A stretch of DNA of 64,000 bases. Source: Amblyornis subalaris (lineage: Eukaryota > Chordata > Aves > Passeriformes > Ptilonorhynchidae). Below the pieces are notes generated by a model. It did not search any database. It was not told the DNA's origin and saw only the letters and a program-made list of their open reading frames with translations. Both the position numbers and the translations under genes were made by a program. Positions 37,879 through 50,662 of the stretch are shown here, piece after piece (position 1 is the stretch's first letter; every line of letters begins with the position of its first letter). Location: the NCBI GenBank assembly GCA_018881555.1, contig JACAXG010000069.1, positions 3,271,403-3,335,402 of the forward strand, in the 5' to 3' direction.

Positions 37879-38003
37879 GTCAACTCAAATCAAAACGTAC
37901 TCTTGGGATAATGCCCAGGTTATTTTGGTTGGCAACAAATGTGACATGGAGGATGAACGGGTAATCTTCACTGAGAGGGGTAAACACTTAGCAGAGCAAC
38001 TTG
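37879..38003 (+). CDS. RAB3C: RAB3C penultimate coding exon (G4 motif)
   Basis: This 125-nt exon encodes a central to C-terminal part of the Rab3C small GTPase, which sits on synaptic and secretory vesicles and regulates Ca2+-triggered exocytosis by cycling between GTP- and GDP-bound forms. The reading begins with the last base of a Trp codon, then [20 protein letters not shown], then CDMEDERV, and ends with the first base of a Gly codon. The NKCD sequence is the G4 motif that recognises guanine. Both boundaries follow the GT-AG rule: AG at 37877-37878 and donor GTAAGA at 38004. The phase joins exactly to 49289. By comparison with a vertebrate Rab3C of about 227 residues, this is roughly residues 124-166. 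One oddity is Phe in VIFTERGK, where paralogues carry Ser or Pro. The frame runs on into the intron to a stop at 38111, but that extension is not coding. Paralogue choice rests mainly on the tail encoded by the last exon. Confidence 0.97.
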
Positions 38004-38277
38004 GTAAGAAAAGACACAAAAAAAGCTTTGTGATTGCTTGTGAGAATGCACAAATTAATGTCATTAATTGCTACAGTACTTGTAATTACATGTTCATGAC
38101 ACATTCATTGTAAAGGAATAGTCACACACTGCCTCCCTTTTATTTCTACAGCCTTTTTAACATGGAGCAAGATTATGCATTGTATATATACATATACAAT
38201 ATGTTTAGAGAGTTATAGCTACAGGCAGATATATCCTAGAAAAGAAAAAAAGTAACTAAAGAAATCCCAAACACACC

Positions 38278-38375
38278 CCTCCCCCCCAAAAAAAGAGGGA
38301 AAAGAAAAAGGAAAAAATAAAAAAGAAGAAGAAAAAAAAAGGAAAAGGAAAAGACATAAAAGAGAGGAAAGGAGA
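38278..38375 (+). repeat. A-rich purine low-complexity stretch
   Basis: A short C run (CCCCTCCCCCCC) is followed by almost 90 bases of A with interspersed G, in AAAAG, AAGAAG and GGAAAAGG patterns. It lies about 275 bp downstream of the RAB3C exon, on the coding strand. The minus-strand frame across it, rich in Phe and Leu, is an artefact. Confidence 0.85.
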
Positions 38376-41300
38376 AATTGAAGAAACAGCTTACTAAACC
38401 TTTTTGCAAGTTGAGCACATTTGGGTTGTGATTACCAATACTAATAACCCAAAACAGAAAGATGCTGCTGTCCAACTCCCACTGCTAACACTTCATCCAC
38501 AGATCTACTCTACATTCATGCAGGTGTAGATATGAACTTGTTTCATAAAGTCTCCCTCTGGGAAGCAAACGTTGTACACACAGAAAATTGCAAAGCTGTG
38601 AACACCTTTGTTGTTTCTGTTTCTACCCAACAGTGTTATGCTTTCATACCATGAAATGTTTTTGAAGTGACACTGGCCAAACTTTAATGGAAAATCTCCA
38701 GAGCATCATTGTAATACTATTACCCGGCCTGTTTTTTTGTTCAGATTTCCTGATCTCTGGAAAGTAAGCTCAGCAGGTGTGCAAATCAAACTTTGGCATC
38801 GTTAAAGGCCAATATATGTGTGAGGAATCATAAATTATGAGCATGGTTTTGTTATTATTTTTAAAAGTGAGTGTGGTAAAAGTTCAGTCTGGTCAAAATA
38901 TGTGTAACCAAGATCTCTTTGTCACTATTCCTATATAGGTAGGTAGATGAAAGGATGTTATAAGAGTGGATCTAATCACATGCTGGTGGTTCTTAGTTAT
39001 GTGTATTCATAGGTCAATGACCTTATTTTTTAAAAAATACTTTTTTCTAGTTGTACAATTGCCTTTCCTGCTAAACAATTTCACCAGAATAACATATCTT
39101 CCTATTGCACCTGTCTTAATAAGTGTTTGCATATTGTGTCAAAGAACTTGAAAGTACACATTAAAAATTACATTAAAAATCAGTCCTTGGAAGGTGACAG
39201 AAAATATTTAACAGCAGGTTATAGCCAGAAAACTTTCAAATATTTGTGAAGAACTGAGTTTCTCAAACTGCTTGCAACAAAACCATAATAGTTACCATTG
39301 CATCTGCTTTAACAAAGGATATTTTTCTTTGCAGAAACACCCATCATATTATATATTTTTCTATAATCTGTTCTTCCTGTTTCTAATATTTATTCATTTT
39401 ACTAGGAAAGTGTATTCATTGGACAAATAGATCCCAAAAATTTAACCGTATACTTTTACCACAAATTTAGACAAGGTGCTAAAATGTTTGATAATAACCA
39501 TAAATTTTCACTACAAAGATTTTTTTTAAACTCACATAACTAATCTGAATTTCTATTTCTTGAACTATTTTCCTATAAAAAAAACTAATGCAGTGAATTG
39601 ACAAGGAATCCCCAAGGTCATGAATTTATCAAAGAAAGGAAGGAACTTTTTATGTTTTACAGTCAAGACTCCTCAGCTGTAATAACCAATGCTTGGAAAA
39701 AAAAAGAGTAATGAGATAGATATCAAAACTCATGTTTCAGGCTTTAAAGCAAATTCTAGCCCCTGGGATTTAAAATTCAATCTTTATGGAAGAAGATTAT
39801 CCTCTATTTCCATATTTATCTACTCGGGGGTTTCTTTTCTCAGATATATATCCTGTGGCTATCTCAAGGGCAGATTATTGTATTAGATAACTTGTGTCTC
39901 TGATCCAGTCATTCACTGTACTCAGACTGCACACACAAATGTTTACATGTTTCCTGTACAGCTGCAATCGTTTCTTAAATCTGCTCAGAGACTGTGTGAG
40001 GTGCTGTCAAGAAGAGCAGAACGACTTTCCCTTAGCTGCAATAAGTGCTCTGGCCTTGCTGGCTGGTTTGGAGGACACACATTGTGTCGAACACATGGGA
40101 ATGTCTTTTGTTTCTCTGGCAATGAGTTGATAACATCTCTTACAGACAAGTTTTAAAATAACAATATAGATTTTTGTGTCCAGCATGACATTTTAAAACT
40201 ATGGCCCCTTTGAATGCAATGTTGATCACAGACACAATTACTAGCAAATACAATTAATGAGCACTGTACATAAACCAGCTCGTGACACCCTCTGTTCCCT
40301 AGTGTAGTTTTATTTTTATCCCTCGTTTATTTGAAGTCACTGAGAAAATGAATACGTGCACCTTCTGGGGTGGATTTTCAAAAGGTGAGAAAGAGCACTG
40401 GGCATTTAACCCTCTGGGGAACATGATGTTCTGTTGAGAACAGCATTACTGGAAAATGGGGCCTCCTGGTGGCTCCTGACCTCTCTGAAAAGTGTTGCCT
40501 TAAATTTTATGAACAAGGTGTAATCATTCATTTCTTTAAATCTCTGTGCTGGCTTATTTCTCAAGTGTAACTCAAACAGGTGTTTAAATCAACCAGCAAT
40601 AGTTCTCATTACCAGTGCAAGAGGTCTGGCTGAACTAGTCAAGCATCCTGTGGCACCTCTGAGGACCTTTCTCACGACACTAATCAAAGTTCACAAAAGA
40701 AAGAAGGAATAGTTAAGAACCCAGATGTGACCTTGAAGAAAACATTCAGAATGTTTATGAGGTCAGAATCTGTCTTGTTTGCTTTGAAGATTTTTTAACA
40801 ATTTGTTGTTGATGACATGACACAGGCAATACCACAGATCATAGCTACAAGCAGTCTAGTAGGTGTCTTGTGAAAGGTGTGAACTGACAAACATAAGTGA
40901 TACATTCCTAGACCATAGCAAATTATATTTGTGGGTCTCATGAACCAAATGCAGTAGGTTTATATTCAATAGCCCTTTCATGATTCGTCCATGGACTTGT
41001 ACAATGATGTCTTTGAAACCATATAGAATCACACCACCCACAACATCCTTTAAATATGCACATTTTATCTGTTATCTGCTTCTGCTTTGAATTGGCCCCC
41101 TGATAGTTTTAATTTTATTTTTCTTCACTGTTATATTCTTACAAACAGTGAACAATTGTTTGCTGTTACCTGCTCTGTACCACTTTGGCTTTCAGAGAAC
41201 TGTCATATTCCTTTTTCTCCATGCTGCAATTCCCAGAATATTTAATTGTTCCAGGCATAAAGACACAAAGACACACATTAGTCATCACTGTATTCAGTGC

Positions 41301-42521
41301 TTTTTTTTAGTGGTGTGGCCTTTTTTCAGAAATTAGTTCATGGTTGTTTAACACAATGGCATCATTAAAAGACTAATGTTAGAATGAGATGAAAACAGAT
41401 GGGATTAAATAAAGTAATGTAACTTTTCCTCATATAGATAACATTCCAAGAAAGTATAAAAATTTGAGGAACCAGCCAATAGAGAGGAATAAGTAATGTA
41501 ATGTTAATATTCATATGGTAATCACAGCAAACACATTTTAAAAAGTTTGTTCACTAATCGTTACCAAAAAAAGGTATGGAACATAATTCTTATGATGTTT
41601 TGTATCTTCATGAATGTTTGCTGTGAGCAGTACATGGACTGGCTATGGAGTGAAACCCCAATATAGTCAGCACTTACATGCTTTAAAGCATTTTAGTAAA
41701 ACAGGCTTGGAGCTTCTTGCAAGCAAAAAGCACGCACACTTGCCAGCTGAATTACTCACACAGCTTTTCTGAGATATTAATCTCATGCGTCTCAGCTAAA
41801 TTCATACATTCGTAAAAGTTTGGTGTCAATGGTCAGAAGAGAAATAAATGGAGTGACTCACACGTCGCTTGATGTCTTGGTTCTTCTGTTCACTGTCTAT
41901 ATGATATATTGATATTGTTATCCACTTTCCAGCAAAGGATTGGCAGTCAGAGGTATGCACAGAACTTTGAATAGAGTCTGAATAATGGCACAAGCAAATG
42001 GATAGTTGCATATGTCGTATGACATACAATTTTCTCCATTTATTTGGGACATTCTGCTGTGCATGGACATTAGATACATCATTTTTTATGTATTCTTTGG
42101 TTTCTCAGGCTCTTCCTATGCTTTGCCACCCAGGATCACCCACACCATGGCCATGGGCATTCATCATTTCTCAGCATGCCCTAGGTTGCACTCGCCTGTT
42201 TTCTAAATTTATCCTGGCAGGATGTCTCTCCTAGAGGCCAACAACCAATGTCAGAAAACAAAATAAAACAAGCCCTTTCTGGGTCAGCTCTCGCATTCCC
42301 TTCTGCAAGGGGCAGCAGAAGGCAGCCCTCACACTGGATTCAGGGCACCTGCAAAGGTCTCTGTATATTATGTGCCCCAGGGTCAGCAGTTCCTGGGACT
42401 TCATTGTGTCTCCACAGCTTGTCATTCAGAGAGACAGTCATTTTATCCCTCAGATGTAAGCACATACCTCATCTCCATCCTTACTCTTCTCATTTGGGCT
42501 ATTTCTTTGCTTTCACTTTTG

Positions 42522-42878
42522 TTTCTTTCTCTTTCTTTTTCTTTCTTTCTTTCTTTCTTTCTTTCTTTCCTTTTTCTTTTTTCCTTCCTTGCTTCCTTCC
42601 TTCCTTGCTTCCTTCCTTCCTTTCTTTCTCTTTCTGTTCTTTATCTTTCTCTTTCTTTTTCTTTCTCTTTCTCTTTCTTTTCTTTCTTCTTCTTTCCTTT
42701 CTTCTTCTTTCCTTTCTTTCTTTCACTTCTTTGTCTTTTTTCTTTCTTTCCTTCCTTCCTTCCTTTCCTTTCTTTTCTTTCTTTTCTTTCTCTCTGCCTC
42801 TTTCTCTCTTTCTCTCGCTGCCTCTTTCTCTCTCTGCCTCTTTCTCTCTTTCTCTCTCTCCCTCTTTCTCCTTCTCTT
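42522..42878 (+). repeat. 357-bp polypyrimidine tract, (CTTT)n/(CCTT)n/(CTCT)n
   Basis: Nearly uninterrupted C and T on the RAB3C coding strand. It begins with CTTT units, passes through two blocks of CCTT units (about 42585-42625 and 42747-42768), and ends in CTCT units broken by occasional GCC. Only a few purines interrupt it. Long open frames on both strands (Ser/Phe/Leu on +, Lys/Arg/Glu on -) are artefacts of composition. Such mirror-symmetric homopyrimidine DNA can adopt triplex (H-DNA) structures. Confidence 0.97.
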
Positions 42879-45800
42879 GATTCCCGATGCTTTGAAAATA
42901 AATTCCACCAAAACCAAGAAGAAAAATACTCATGACAAACCAAAATCATCCTTCCCTGCCTATTTTGTTTTCATTTTGTTCTTGGCTCATATATTTATGT
43001 AGATAATGGTTGTGCCAGGGAGACACCAGAGACCCGATTGAGCAGTGATTAGATTTCTATAAATTAAACCCATTCAGCATGCCAGTAAGCCTGAAAGTGG
43101 AATGTTTGTCAGTGTTATGTGCTTATACAGGGTGCAATTGTATGTGATCTGACCCAGCCTGCAATAGCAGACCTGCTGGTGAGATGGGGCAGGAACACGA
43201 CTGGTTTCTGAATCCTTCCAGGGTTGGGGCACAAGGCAGCAGTTCCCCAGCATCAGGACTGGAGTGCACCTTCACTTGCCTTGGAGTATGAGCCCTGGGA
43301 GGTAATGTATACATTAGGATCTGTGGGTACACTGGGGGTATTAGGCAGCTGTGAGTTTAGGCATTTAACTGAAGAGGCATTTTTCGTGCTGTAATTTTGA
43401 CATGTGAATCAGGAACCAAGTGGGAGTCAACACCTCAGCACACAGTTTGCTAGAACAGCAAGTTCTGTTTTGCCTCTGTGGCTGACCAGAGGCTGTGGTG
43501 CACAAGGCAGGTCACCCGCAGCTTAGAGAGACATATGGCTGTATCTAACTTTGCATTAAAAATGAAAATAATTGGGTTGTGCTGCAACATGCCTGTTCAC
43601 ACTTCCATCCTTCACTGTTTTTTAGCTCTTTTTAACGGGCAAATGTTGTTCCAGGGGAAAAAGACAGACTGAGAGCACTGACAAATACCAATCTTCTGTT
43701 TAGTTACGACACAGACAGGGCATTGGCAGAGCAATTAAAGGCTCCTGTCCCCACGATGTTCTTTTACTGAGGGAAACACCAACCTGCCACTGCTTTCACA
43801 TATGGAGAGCTGTGTTACAGCAGAGTTATTTAATAACAACGAAAAGCAAGGGTTTGCTCAACCAATGTCTCCTGTAAGCAAACAAAAAAGATTCTTTGCC
43901 AGAAATCTAATTTATTGCCCAAATGCACTCATTTGAAAGGTATCTGGAAACCACATTCAAAATCAATACAACTGGAATTTATATGAAACCTTCTGTTCTG
44001 AAAGACTGGAAAATGAGTTGTTAGCTAGAGCATGACCAGTAACTGCCCCTTGGGTCTGTTCATTCTGTCACAGCTGCCAGTCCCCCTTTAGCTTTGGTTT
44101 CGTTAATAAATTTGGGCATCCTAAAGATTGGATAAATACCTTAGCATTTCTGTTGATAATCTTTGTCTACCTTTTAATTCTCTATCTTGAATGGAGCTAA
44201 AGCACTGGTCTTTGCTGAGGTAATATGTGCAGAGTCCTGCTCTGGGGCTTAATGTTGTTTTAATACTTAACGTAGTCCAGCGCTTGGGCTTGTTTGGACA
44301 GCAGAGATCCCATCTCACTGATCTAGAGAGCAAAGCACATCATAAACAGATCTGCTGCCATAGCTGCTGGTGTAGGAGATACTTCGAAGAACAGCAGTGG
44401 TCTCCAGCTACTTTCAGCCCAGTTTCCTAGGAGAGATGACCTTTGCAGTCATGCCACCTGTGTCTTGTCCCTCTCTGACTAAAAGATATTGACAGTTCTG
44501 AGGAAGTGGACATCTGAGCAGAGGAGAAACGTCTTGCAGTTGCTTTGACTGACAGCCTGTAATGTGAATGCAAAACTTATTAGATACTATTCATAGCAGG
44601 CAAGAAGGTAAGTGCCTGCCAGTACCCCCTCAAAACTGCCCACAGGATGCAAATCCAAGAAAATAAGGCCTTACTAACTCCTCTCCTTTATATACAATGA
44701 CATTGTTAAATTATTAATTACCATGACTTGCTAGATTTTGCCTTTTACAGACCACTTTTATAAAGGGAGCAGGTTCCTGCAGCCATTTCTTGCTCTTATG
44801 TTGCAGTCTCCTACTACTTCTCACAGTACTGGATTGAACAGGGCACTGACAAGAGCACACTAAGGATCACAGTTTCAGCTTGTCTTCATGAAAGGATAGT
44901 TATTGCGGGAACACACCCTTGTGGACATCTGTAAAACATAACAAATAACATAACACCAGGGGTGATTAATTAAACTGTCTTGGTTGTGGACAAACACTTT
45001 GAAACCAAAATGCCTTCCTGATCAACTGGTGAAATATTAACATAGGTGTTGCCTGTATTATCTGTGGAATTGTGCTTAAAATTTGCTATCTAGTGTGTGA
45101 TCTTGACATTTTCTCAGGAAGATGGGAGGGTGCAGAATGTTCTTCTTTGCACATGACTGCTTTCTGGGCTTTTTCTTCTCTATATTTTGAAAGCAGACAT
45201 AAAGTGTTAAGGAGCAGTCATGAAGGAGCCTTTGCAGAGCCAGCACATGTGTGAGGCAGAGAGGGTACAAAGTCAATAATTCTCGCTGTTTGTATGATTC
45301 AGGAAAACTATCTAACTGCTCTGTGTGCATTGTAGATCAGCAGGTGAACAACAGCACCATGCCAGTACCCTGTCTAGCCTTGCTGCTGTAGTGTTCTGAG
45401 GGAGCTGCCAAGAGCCTGCCAGCTTTCTTTAAGTCAGTAGGAAGGAGGTAGATAAGGAAAAGAGTCAGCAAGAGAAAACTCAAACACAAAATAGGCATTT
45501 AAATTAAAATATCCTGGTGCATGTTCCACACACTTTGTACATATGTTCAAGCAACACTTTGATGTTTTGGATTTTCTGAATTTCAGCTCTATTTTTCCCT
45601 ACCTATCCACTTGCCTCTTGGGCTTGTCCTGTCTTTGCAATAATCTGCCCTGCCAGCCTCATCCACATCAGCTGTACAGATCATCACAGGTGGTGAGAAC
45701 ATAGTGTTCTTTGAGCTCTGCTTCCCTGGGCATCACCAGATATCTGCCTCACTTCACACATATACCCACATGGAAAATATTTTTTCTCTCCATTAATAAT

Positions 45801-48800
45801 GAGCCGTGGAAAAAAACCCTGAAGGAAGTATTAGAAGTCATAGAACTGAGGCTGTCATACACAGGGATTTTAGAAGCTTAGGGTGTCTAAGTGCTATTAG
45901 TAAAATAATTGCAAGATGAGTCAGGAGAGAAGGATATGTCATGGGGGAAAAGATGTGCAAAATATTCCATAAAAAAAAGAAAACAGCCAGAATTTAAGTG
46001 CTTATTCCAAGCTCATTCTGCTAGGAAAAATGCTGTATATCTCTGGAACTGTTCCACAGGCAGGGTTTTGGTTAAGCAAACAAACAAATGAACAAAAAAG
46101 AACCAACCTAATTTATTGGGATCTCTTGCATAAGGTAACACTCACATGAGAAATTGAATCCCCTGCCCAGGACAGTCAGTTGCTGTCCAGATGGCTACAG
46201 GAGCCTCTCTTGCAAGGGTCTTTGTAATGGTGCCTTCAGCTGCATCAGATGAGATTCTGAACTCCTGTTCTGCTGAATTCTTGTAATCAGCTGGTCCTAC
46301 TTGCCAAGTACATACCATGATGCTATGACAGATTACCAGAGACTGTGCACAAAGTTTTTCTTAACTATCTTAACTGGCTTCAAAAGACTCTTTTGTGTGA
46401 CCATTTCTGCACCTGCAAGAACAGTTTCCACAGATCATCTACAAGTGTCTTACCGATGTGCAACTGAATCTGTTCTACAGCAGGAATTGCCTGGGAGTGA
46501 GCTCACAAGTATGCCCCATCCTCTCCTTGGGATGTTTATCAGCCCATTCAAGCAAATAAATAGTTTCTATCATATGGCCTATGCACAGCAGGAGCTGGTT
46601 GTGATAATCTCAAAGACTGTCCAAAATTTCCACCTGTACAGTTCCTGCAAAGAATGAAGCATTTGCTTTGTTGGGGAGGCAGCTGGGAGCTCAGCCACTT
46701 TCTCACAGCTCAGTCCATTGTCTCATCTGTGCAGCAGAGTCTAGCCTAGAAGGTCCAGGCAATTAGTGTCTAAGGTGATGTAATACCATCACAGCCTGAT
46801 ATTCAGCTACACCACTGCTAGGACTGCAATTTCCTTCTTATATCAAAATTGTATCTGAAATTCCATAGAAATCACGACAGCTTATTTCATTTATTTGAAT
46901 AAATTAGTTTGTGCTTGACACTCGCTAACCCTCCATTTGACTCAGAGAATGGGTGCCTCTAAGTTTTTCATTATGTTCTTATGCAAAACATCTTCACCAT
47001 GATAGTGGGTCTGTTTTCTTGATCCTATCCATGTTACAGTATTTCTTGACATGGGTCTCCTCTCTTCTTTGTGACTCTTTTCCTTTCACTTTCTGCTTTT
47101 CTCTGTCCAGATCTCTTACACAGATATCATATCTGCCATTTCATGATCATCTAATGTGCTTTTTATTTCATCTTCTTAAGGGTAAAAACTGCTCCACTCA
47201 TAAATGTCCTTAAGATTCATTGTTCTTCCCATCATCTTCTCCAAAGCTTTGGTGTGCCATTCTCATTGTCACTCAACCCTTCTGCCCTGTGGTTCTGCTT
47301 GTTCCTCTGTGGAACAGCTATTTTCCTCCTGCTTCCTGTGGAGCAGACACGAATAGTTGTGGAAGATTCTTGACTGTGTTGCTGGGCTAGAGTTGCAGCT
47401 GGGTTTCAACATAGCACACTGAAAGTGTGGAGGATCTTCCTTCCCTCAAGCAGCTCCCAAATGATCTGAATAGCTTTCTCCTGCATGGAGCTCTGCAGGA
47501 GGGCCAAAGCCACCAGCAAGTCATGCTACACTGGCTTTCCTCATTTTCCTTCCAGTTTAGAACAAAGGAGATATGCAAGCAAAGCATACTTACTTTATTA
47601 TCTAAACGACCTATAAACACTAGCTTTGGCTAGTGCCTAGGTCCTATGCATTTAAATGTTTTAGTACTTTGTGACACTTCAGTCCAAGGCACCTTACGTA
47701 AATTAAAAATGCAAAAAAAATTTCTGAGCAGAGCAGAGTTTGTACATTGGTTATTACTGCATGCTGGGATATCATGCCAAGCTAAATATAATTATCTGCA
47801 GTAATTCTAGGGTAGAATTCAAATATGCAAAAGCTGCATGAAAAACAGTTATAGGACTGAATGTGCACATTACATTCTGTTTAGATGGCATATTGAATAG
47901 ATAATACTAATGTCATCAAAGTAGTTGTATTTAAATTTCATGTGGTCTTTCAAAACAGAATAAAGCAAAACATTAAAAAAAAAAAATAAAACCATCAAAC
48001 CCCCAAAAATCTGCTTTCTGTCCTTCTGCCAGGAGTTTCAAGTGATTGGAATTTTCTTACTGGGATTTTTCTCATAATTAAAGACAGTGGTAATTGCACA
48101 TTATTATTCAGATTTAATCAGAAAGAATCAAAATAATTATGCAGACGCTAAGTCAAACTATGCAAAGGCTTATGTAAAACTACCAGTGAATCAGATGTTT
48201 TGTAAACTGTTTCAATGTTGAAACCATAGGTAGTGGAAACACAGAAGTGGAAGACAAGTTTTTAATTCTCAGGGAACAGAAGAGCGATGTTGTAACTGTG
48301 GAAGAAGGTAGAGCATGTGGGAGAAATCCTACAAAACAAATAAATTAAAGAAGACAAATGCTTTGGCAAAAGGAAACAAGAACATGGAAAGACTCAGCGC
48401 TGGCAGAAGCCTTCTAGGTTGCAGGCTGACCACCAAGCTGCAAACCTGGCCTAGATGAATGAGCCTCATGTGGGAGATGAGACATAGCACAAATGGAGGT
48501 AGAGAAGAGAACTTAGGAAAACTGTCTCTGAATAGTTTAGAACAGCTGTCTCTGCTCCATAAAAACTTCCAGTGTCTCTTTCGGGTTAAGGATAGCTCTG
48601 GTTTTTGCCTTTGGGATAGTCACTGGGAATGAATAGATAGAAAGTCCTAATTAAATTAAGAAGTTTTGGTTTTTTTTGTGCATTTGTGTATTTTTTTATT
48701 ACTTTGTTTTGTGGAGTTGGGAGGCCCTTTGGTCGCATGGATTCATGTCTAACTTTAGTAAATATCAAATTGCAAAAATCTTTCTTGGTCTTGCTTGGTT

Positions 48801-49288
48801 TTTTACCTTGTTTTTTTACTTTTCCAAGCATAGTTTTCTGTTTTGGCACCAGCTTAATAACACAATGGAAATGGCTATTTCCAACTGAATAATGCTCAGA
48901 GGAACAGAATAGTTAGAGATGGAGCAGCAGGTTATTCCTTCCCAATGGCTGAATATATAAGGCGTTTCTGAACTACTACTCTATTTAATGTTTAAATTAA
49001 ACTGTTTTAAAGTAGAATTTGTCTAAGGGAATATACTTGGAGCAGTCCTGACTTTATATGGCTTTGTATAAGCAAATAGCACTAGTGTACTTACTCTGAT
49101 TGCAATTTTAACTGCTCTTCTTTTATGTGTGTGCTCTCACATGTTTTCTTTCTGAGTGTCTCTTGGTCAAGAGAAGTTTGTATATTTATTGGCGATATTG
49201 AACTAATCAACATGTTTTTTTAATTGAATAATAAATAATATAATAAATAATAATTCTTGAATAATAAACATGTTGTTTATTTTCTTAG

Positions 49289-49476
49289 GATTTGAATTTT
49301 TTGAAACAAGTGCCAAGGAAAACATTAATGTCAAGCAGACGTTTGAGCGACTCGTGGATATCATCTGTGACAAAATGTCAGAAAGTCTGGAGACCAATCC
49401 CACCATTGCTGCCAGCAACCAGAACACACAGCTAAAGGATACCCCTCCTCCACAGCAGCCCAACTGCAGCTGCTAA
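49289..49476 (+). CDS. RAB3C: RAB3C last coding exon (G5 motif, prenylated tail)
   Basis: 188 nt encoding the end of the Rab3C GTPase: two bases completing a Gly codon, 61 residues and a TAA stop at 49474-49476. It starts [23 protein letters not shown] is the G5 motif contacting the guanine base, and the [17 protein letters not shown] segment forms the last helix. The hypervariable tail ends [14 protein letters not shown] is the signal for double geranylgeranylation by Rab geranylgeranyltransferase, which anchors the protein to vesicle membranes. The order SESLET, a Gln/Asn-rich stretch, then TPPP and QPNCxC fits Rab3C better than Rab3A, Rab3B or Rab3D as I know them. The acceptor AG is at 49287-49288. 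The tail reads TPPPQQ where I recall four prolines in mammals. It is intact, with no frameshift. Confidence 0.97.
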
Positions 49477-50580
49477 TGCAGCTCTCAGCAAAGGCAGTTC
49501 CAGTGTGTTCTGTTGCCAACAGAGTATTTATGAATGGTCTATATGCCTTTATTTATACTGTCTTACTAATTTATTTCAGAGAACAGTCTTATTTTACATC
49601 ATAAGCTGTTTGAATATGCGTATGGGGATAGAACTATAATTAATCTCAAAGGATGATCCATATTTTAGAATCTGGCTTTTGCATGCACGATGTTTATTAG
49701 TGTCCCTTTTCTTTTTACTGTTTTACATCACACTTCAGCTGGTGCCATGTCGTCAGACCACTTTTGCCTAGAATTGTCTCTTGCTTCATCAGTTTCAAGT
49801 TATATAGTTGAATCCTTAGGGTAGTGGCTGGGGTGTTTTAAGTAAGCTTCCTGATGCCACTTGTATATTTCCCTGTCTGAAAATGAATTTAGAAGTATTC
49901 CTGTAGTGAGCAATCCCTCTTTCTGTCCAGATCACTTGTATAAGGGACATTTCCTGGAGCATACTGCCTTGGCAAATCTACACTCATTACGCTACACATC
50001 CTGGCTGACTGGAAACTGGAGAAGTTAGAAAGAAGTTATTTCCTGGACCCAAAGTCACCAAAATTCCCTGTGAATTTCCAACTTGGTGCGGGTATTCAGT
50101 CCAGATTCTCAGAGATATTAGATACTTCATCCTGTTTCGATAGCTAGTGTATTTACTTTTGCATAGGAGTTGCATGTCTATCTAATAATTTTCTGAAACT
50201 GAACTTAATTTCTCCTTCCATCATTATGGAGATCCCAGTCTTACCTACCCTGTAGTAGAAGGCTGGCTAGCTTTTTCCATTTCTGCCTGCGTGAGCTATC
50301 AACCACACAGTTCTATATTATCTCTGATGGAGCTAAATCCATTGTGCTTGGTTGTTCACAACCAAAAACTGCCTTGTCACGTTGCTGTCAAACCTGCATG
50401 CTTCAGTTTTCAGGAATTTCATTCAGTCACTGAGACAGCTACCACCACACTGGCTACAAACGTCTGTATTCTACCCAGACTTTTTGCAGAAGTGCTGATG
50501 CTGTCAGTGAACTGAATTTTAACCTCATTTTTTTCCTTCTTTTTTCACAAGAGAATGGGGATTTTTAGAACTTTAGAAGT

Positions 50581-50586
50581 AATAAA
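50581..50586 (+). terminator. RAB3C: Candidate poly(A) signal AATAAA
   Basis: Canonical AATAAA, 1.1 kb after the RAB3C stop codon. Downstream sequence is moderately T-rich (TTGTCAACATTTCTAG). Confidence 0.45.
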
Positions 50587-50656
50587 ATATTGTCAACATT
50601 TCTAGTCTTAGACTGAATGCATTCACTAGATCAGCAAAAGGCTGTGAAGACAGAAG

Positions 50657-50662
50657 AATAAA
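50657..50662 (+). terminator. RAB3C: Candidate poly(A) signal AATAAA
   Basis: Canonical AATAAA followed within 15-25 bases by a U-rich stretch (TTCTTTTTTGAT), the usual placement of a downstream element. It is the best-supported of the nearby signals. Confidence 0.5.

Larger units (their letters stand above)
38004..49288 (+). other. RAB3C: RAB3C last intron (11,285 bp)
   Basis: GT (GTAAGA, 38004) to AG (TTTATTTTCTTAG, ending 49288). The intron interrupts a Gly codon after its first base. It contains an A-rich purine stretch (38278-38375), a long polypyrimidine tract (42522-42878) and otherwise AT-rich unique sequence. I recognise no nested gene, tRNA or transposon end. Open frames of up to about 120 codons, such as 46301-46657, have no identifiable domain. 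Confidence 0.92.

Noticed and set aside
37925..38113. A 62-codon frame starting at an internal Met near the RAB3C exon
   Set aside because: Its first part is the RAB3C exon, but after 38003 it reads through the splice donor into intron. The true coding part is 37879-38003.
42248..43002. Long open frames of up to 210 codons on both strands
   Set aside because: They arise entirely from the polypyrimidine tract, which lacks stop codons in most frames. The predicted proteins are Ser/Phe/Leu or Lys/Arg/Glu low complexity.
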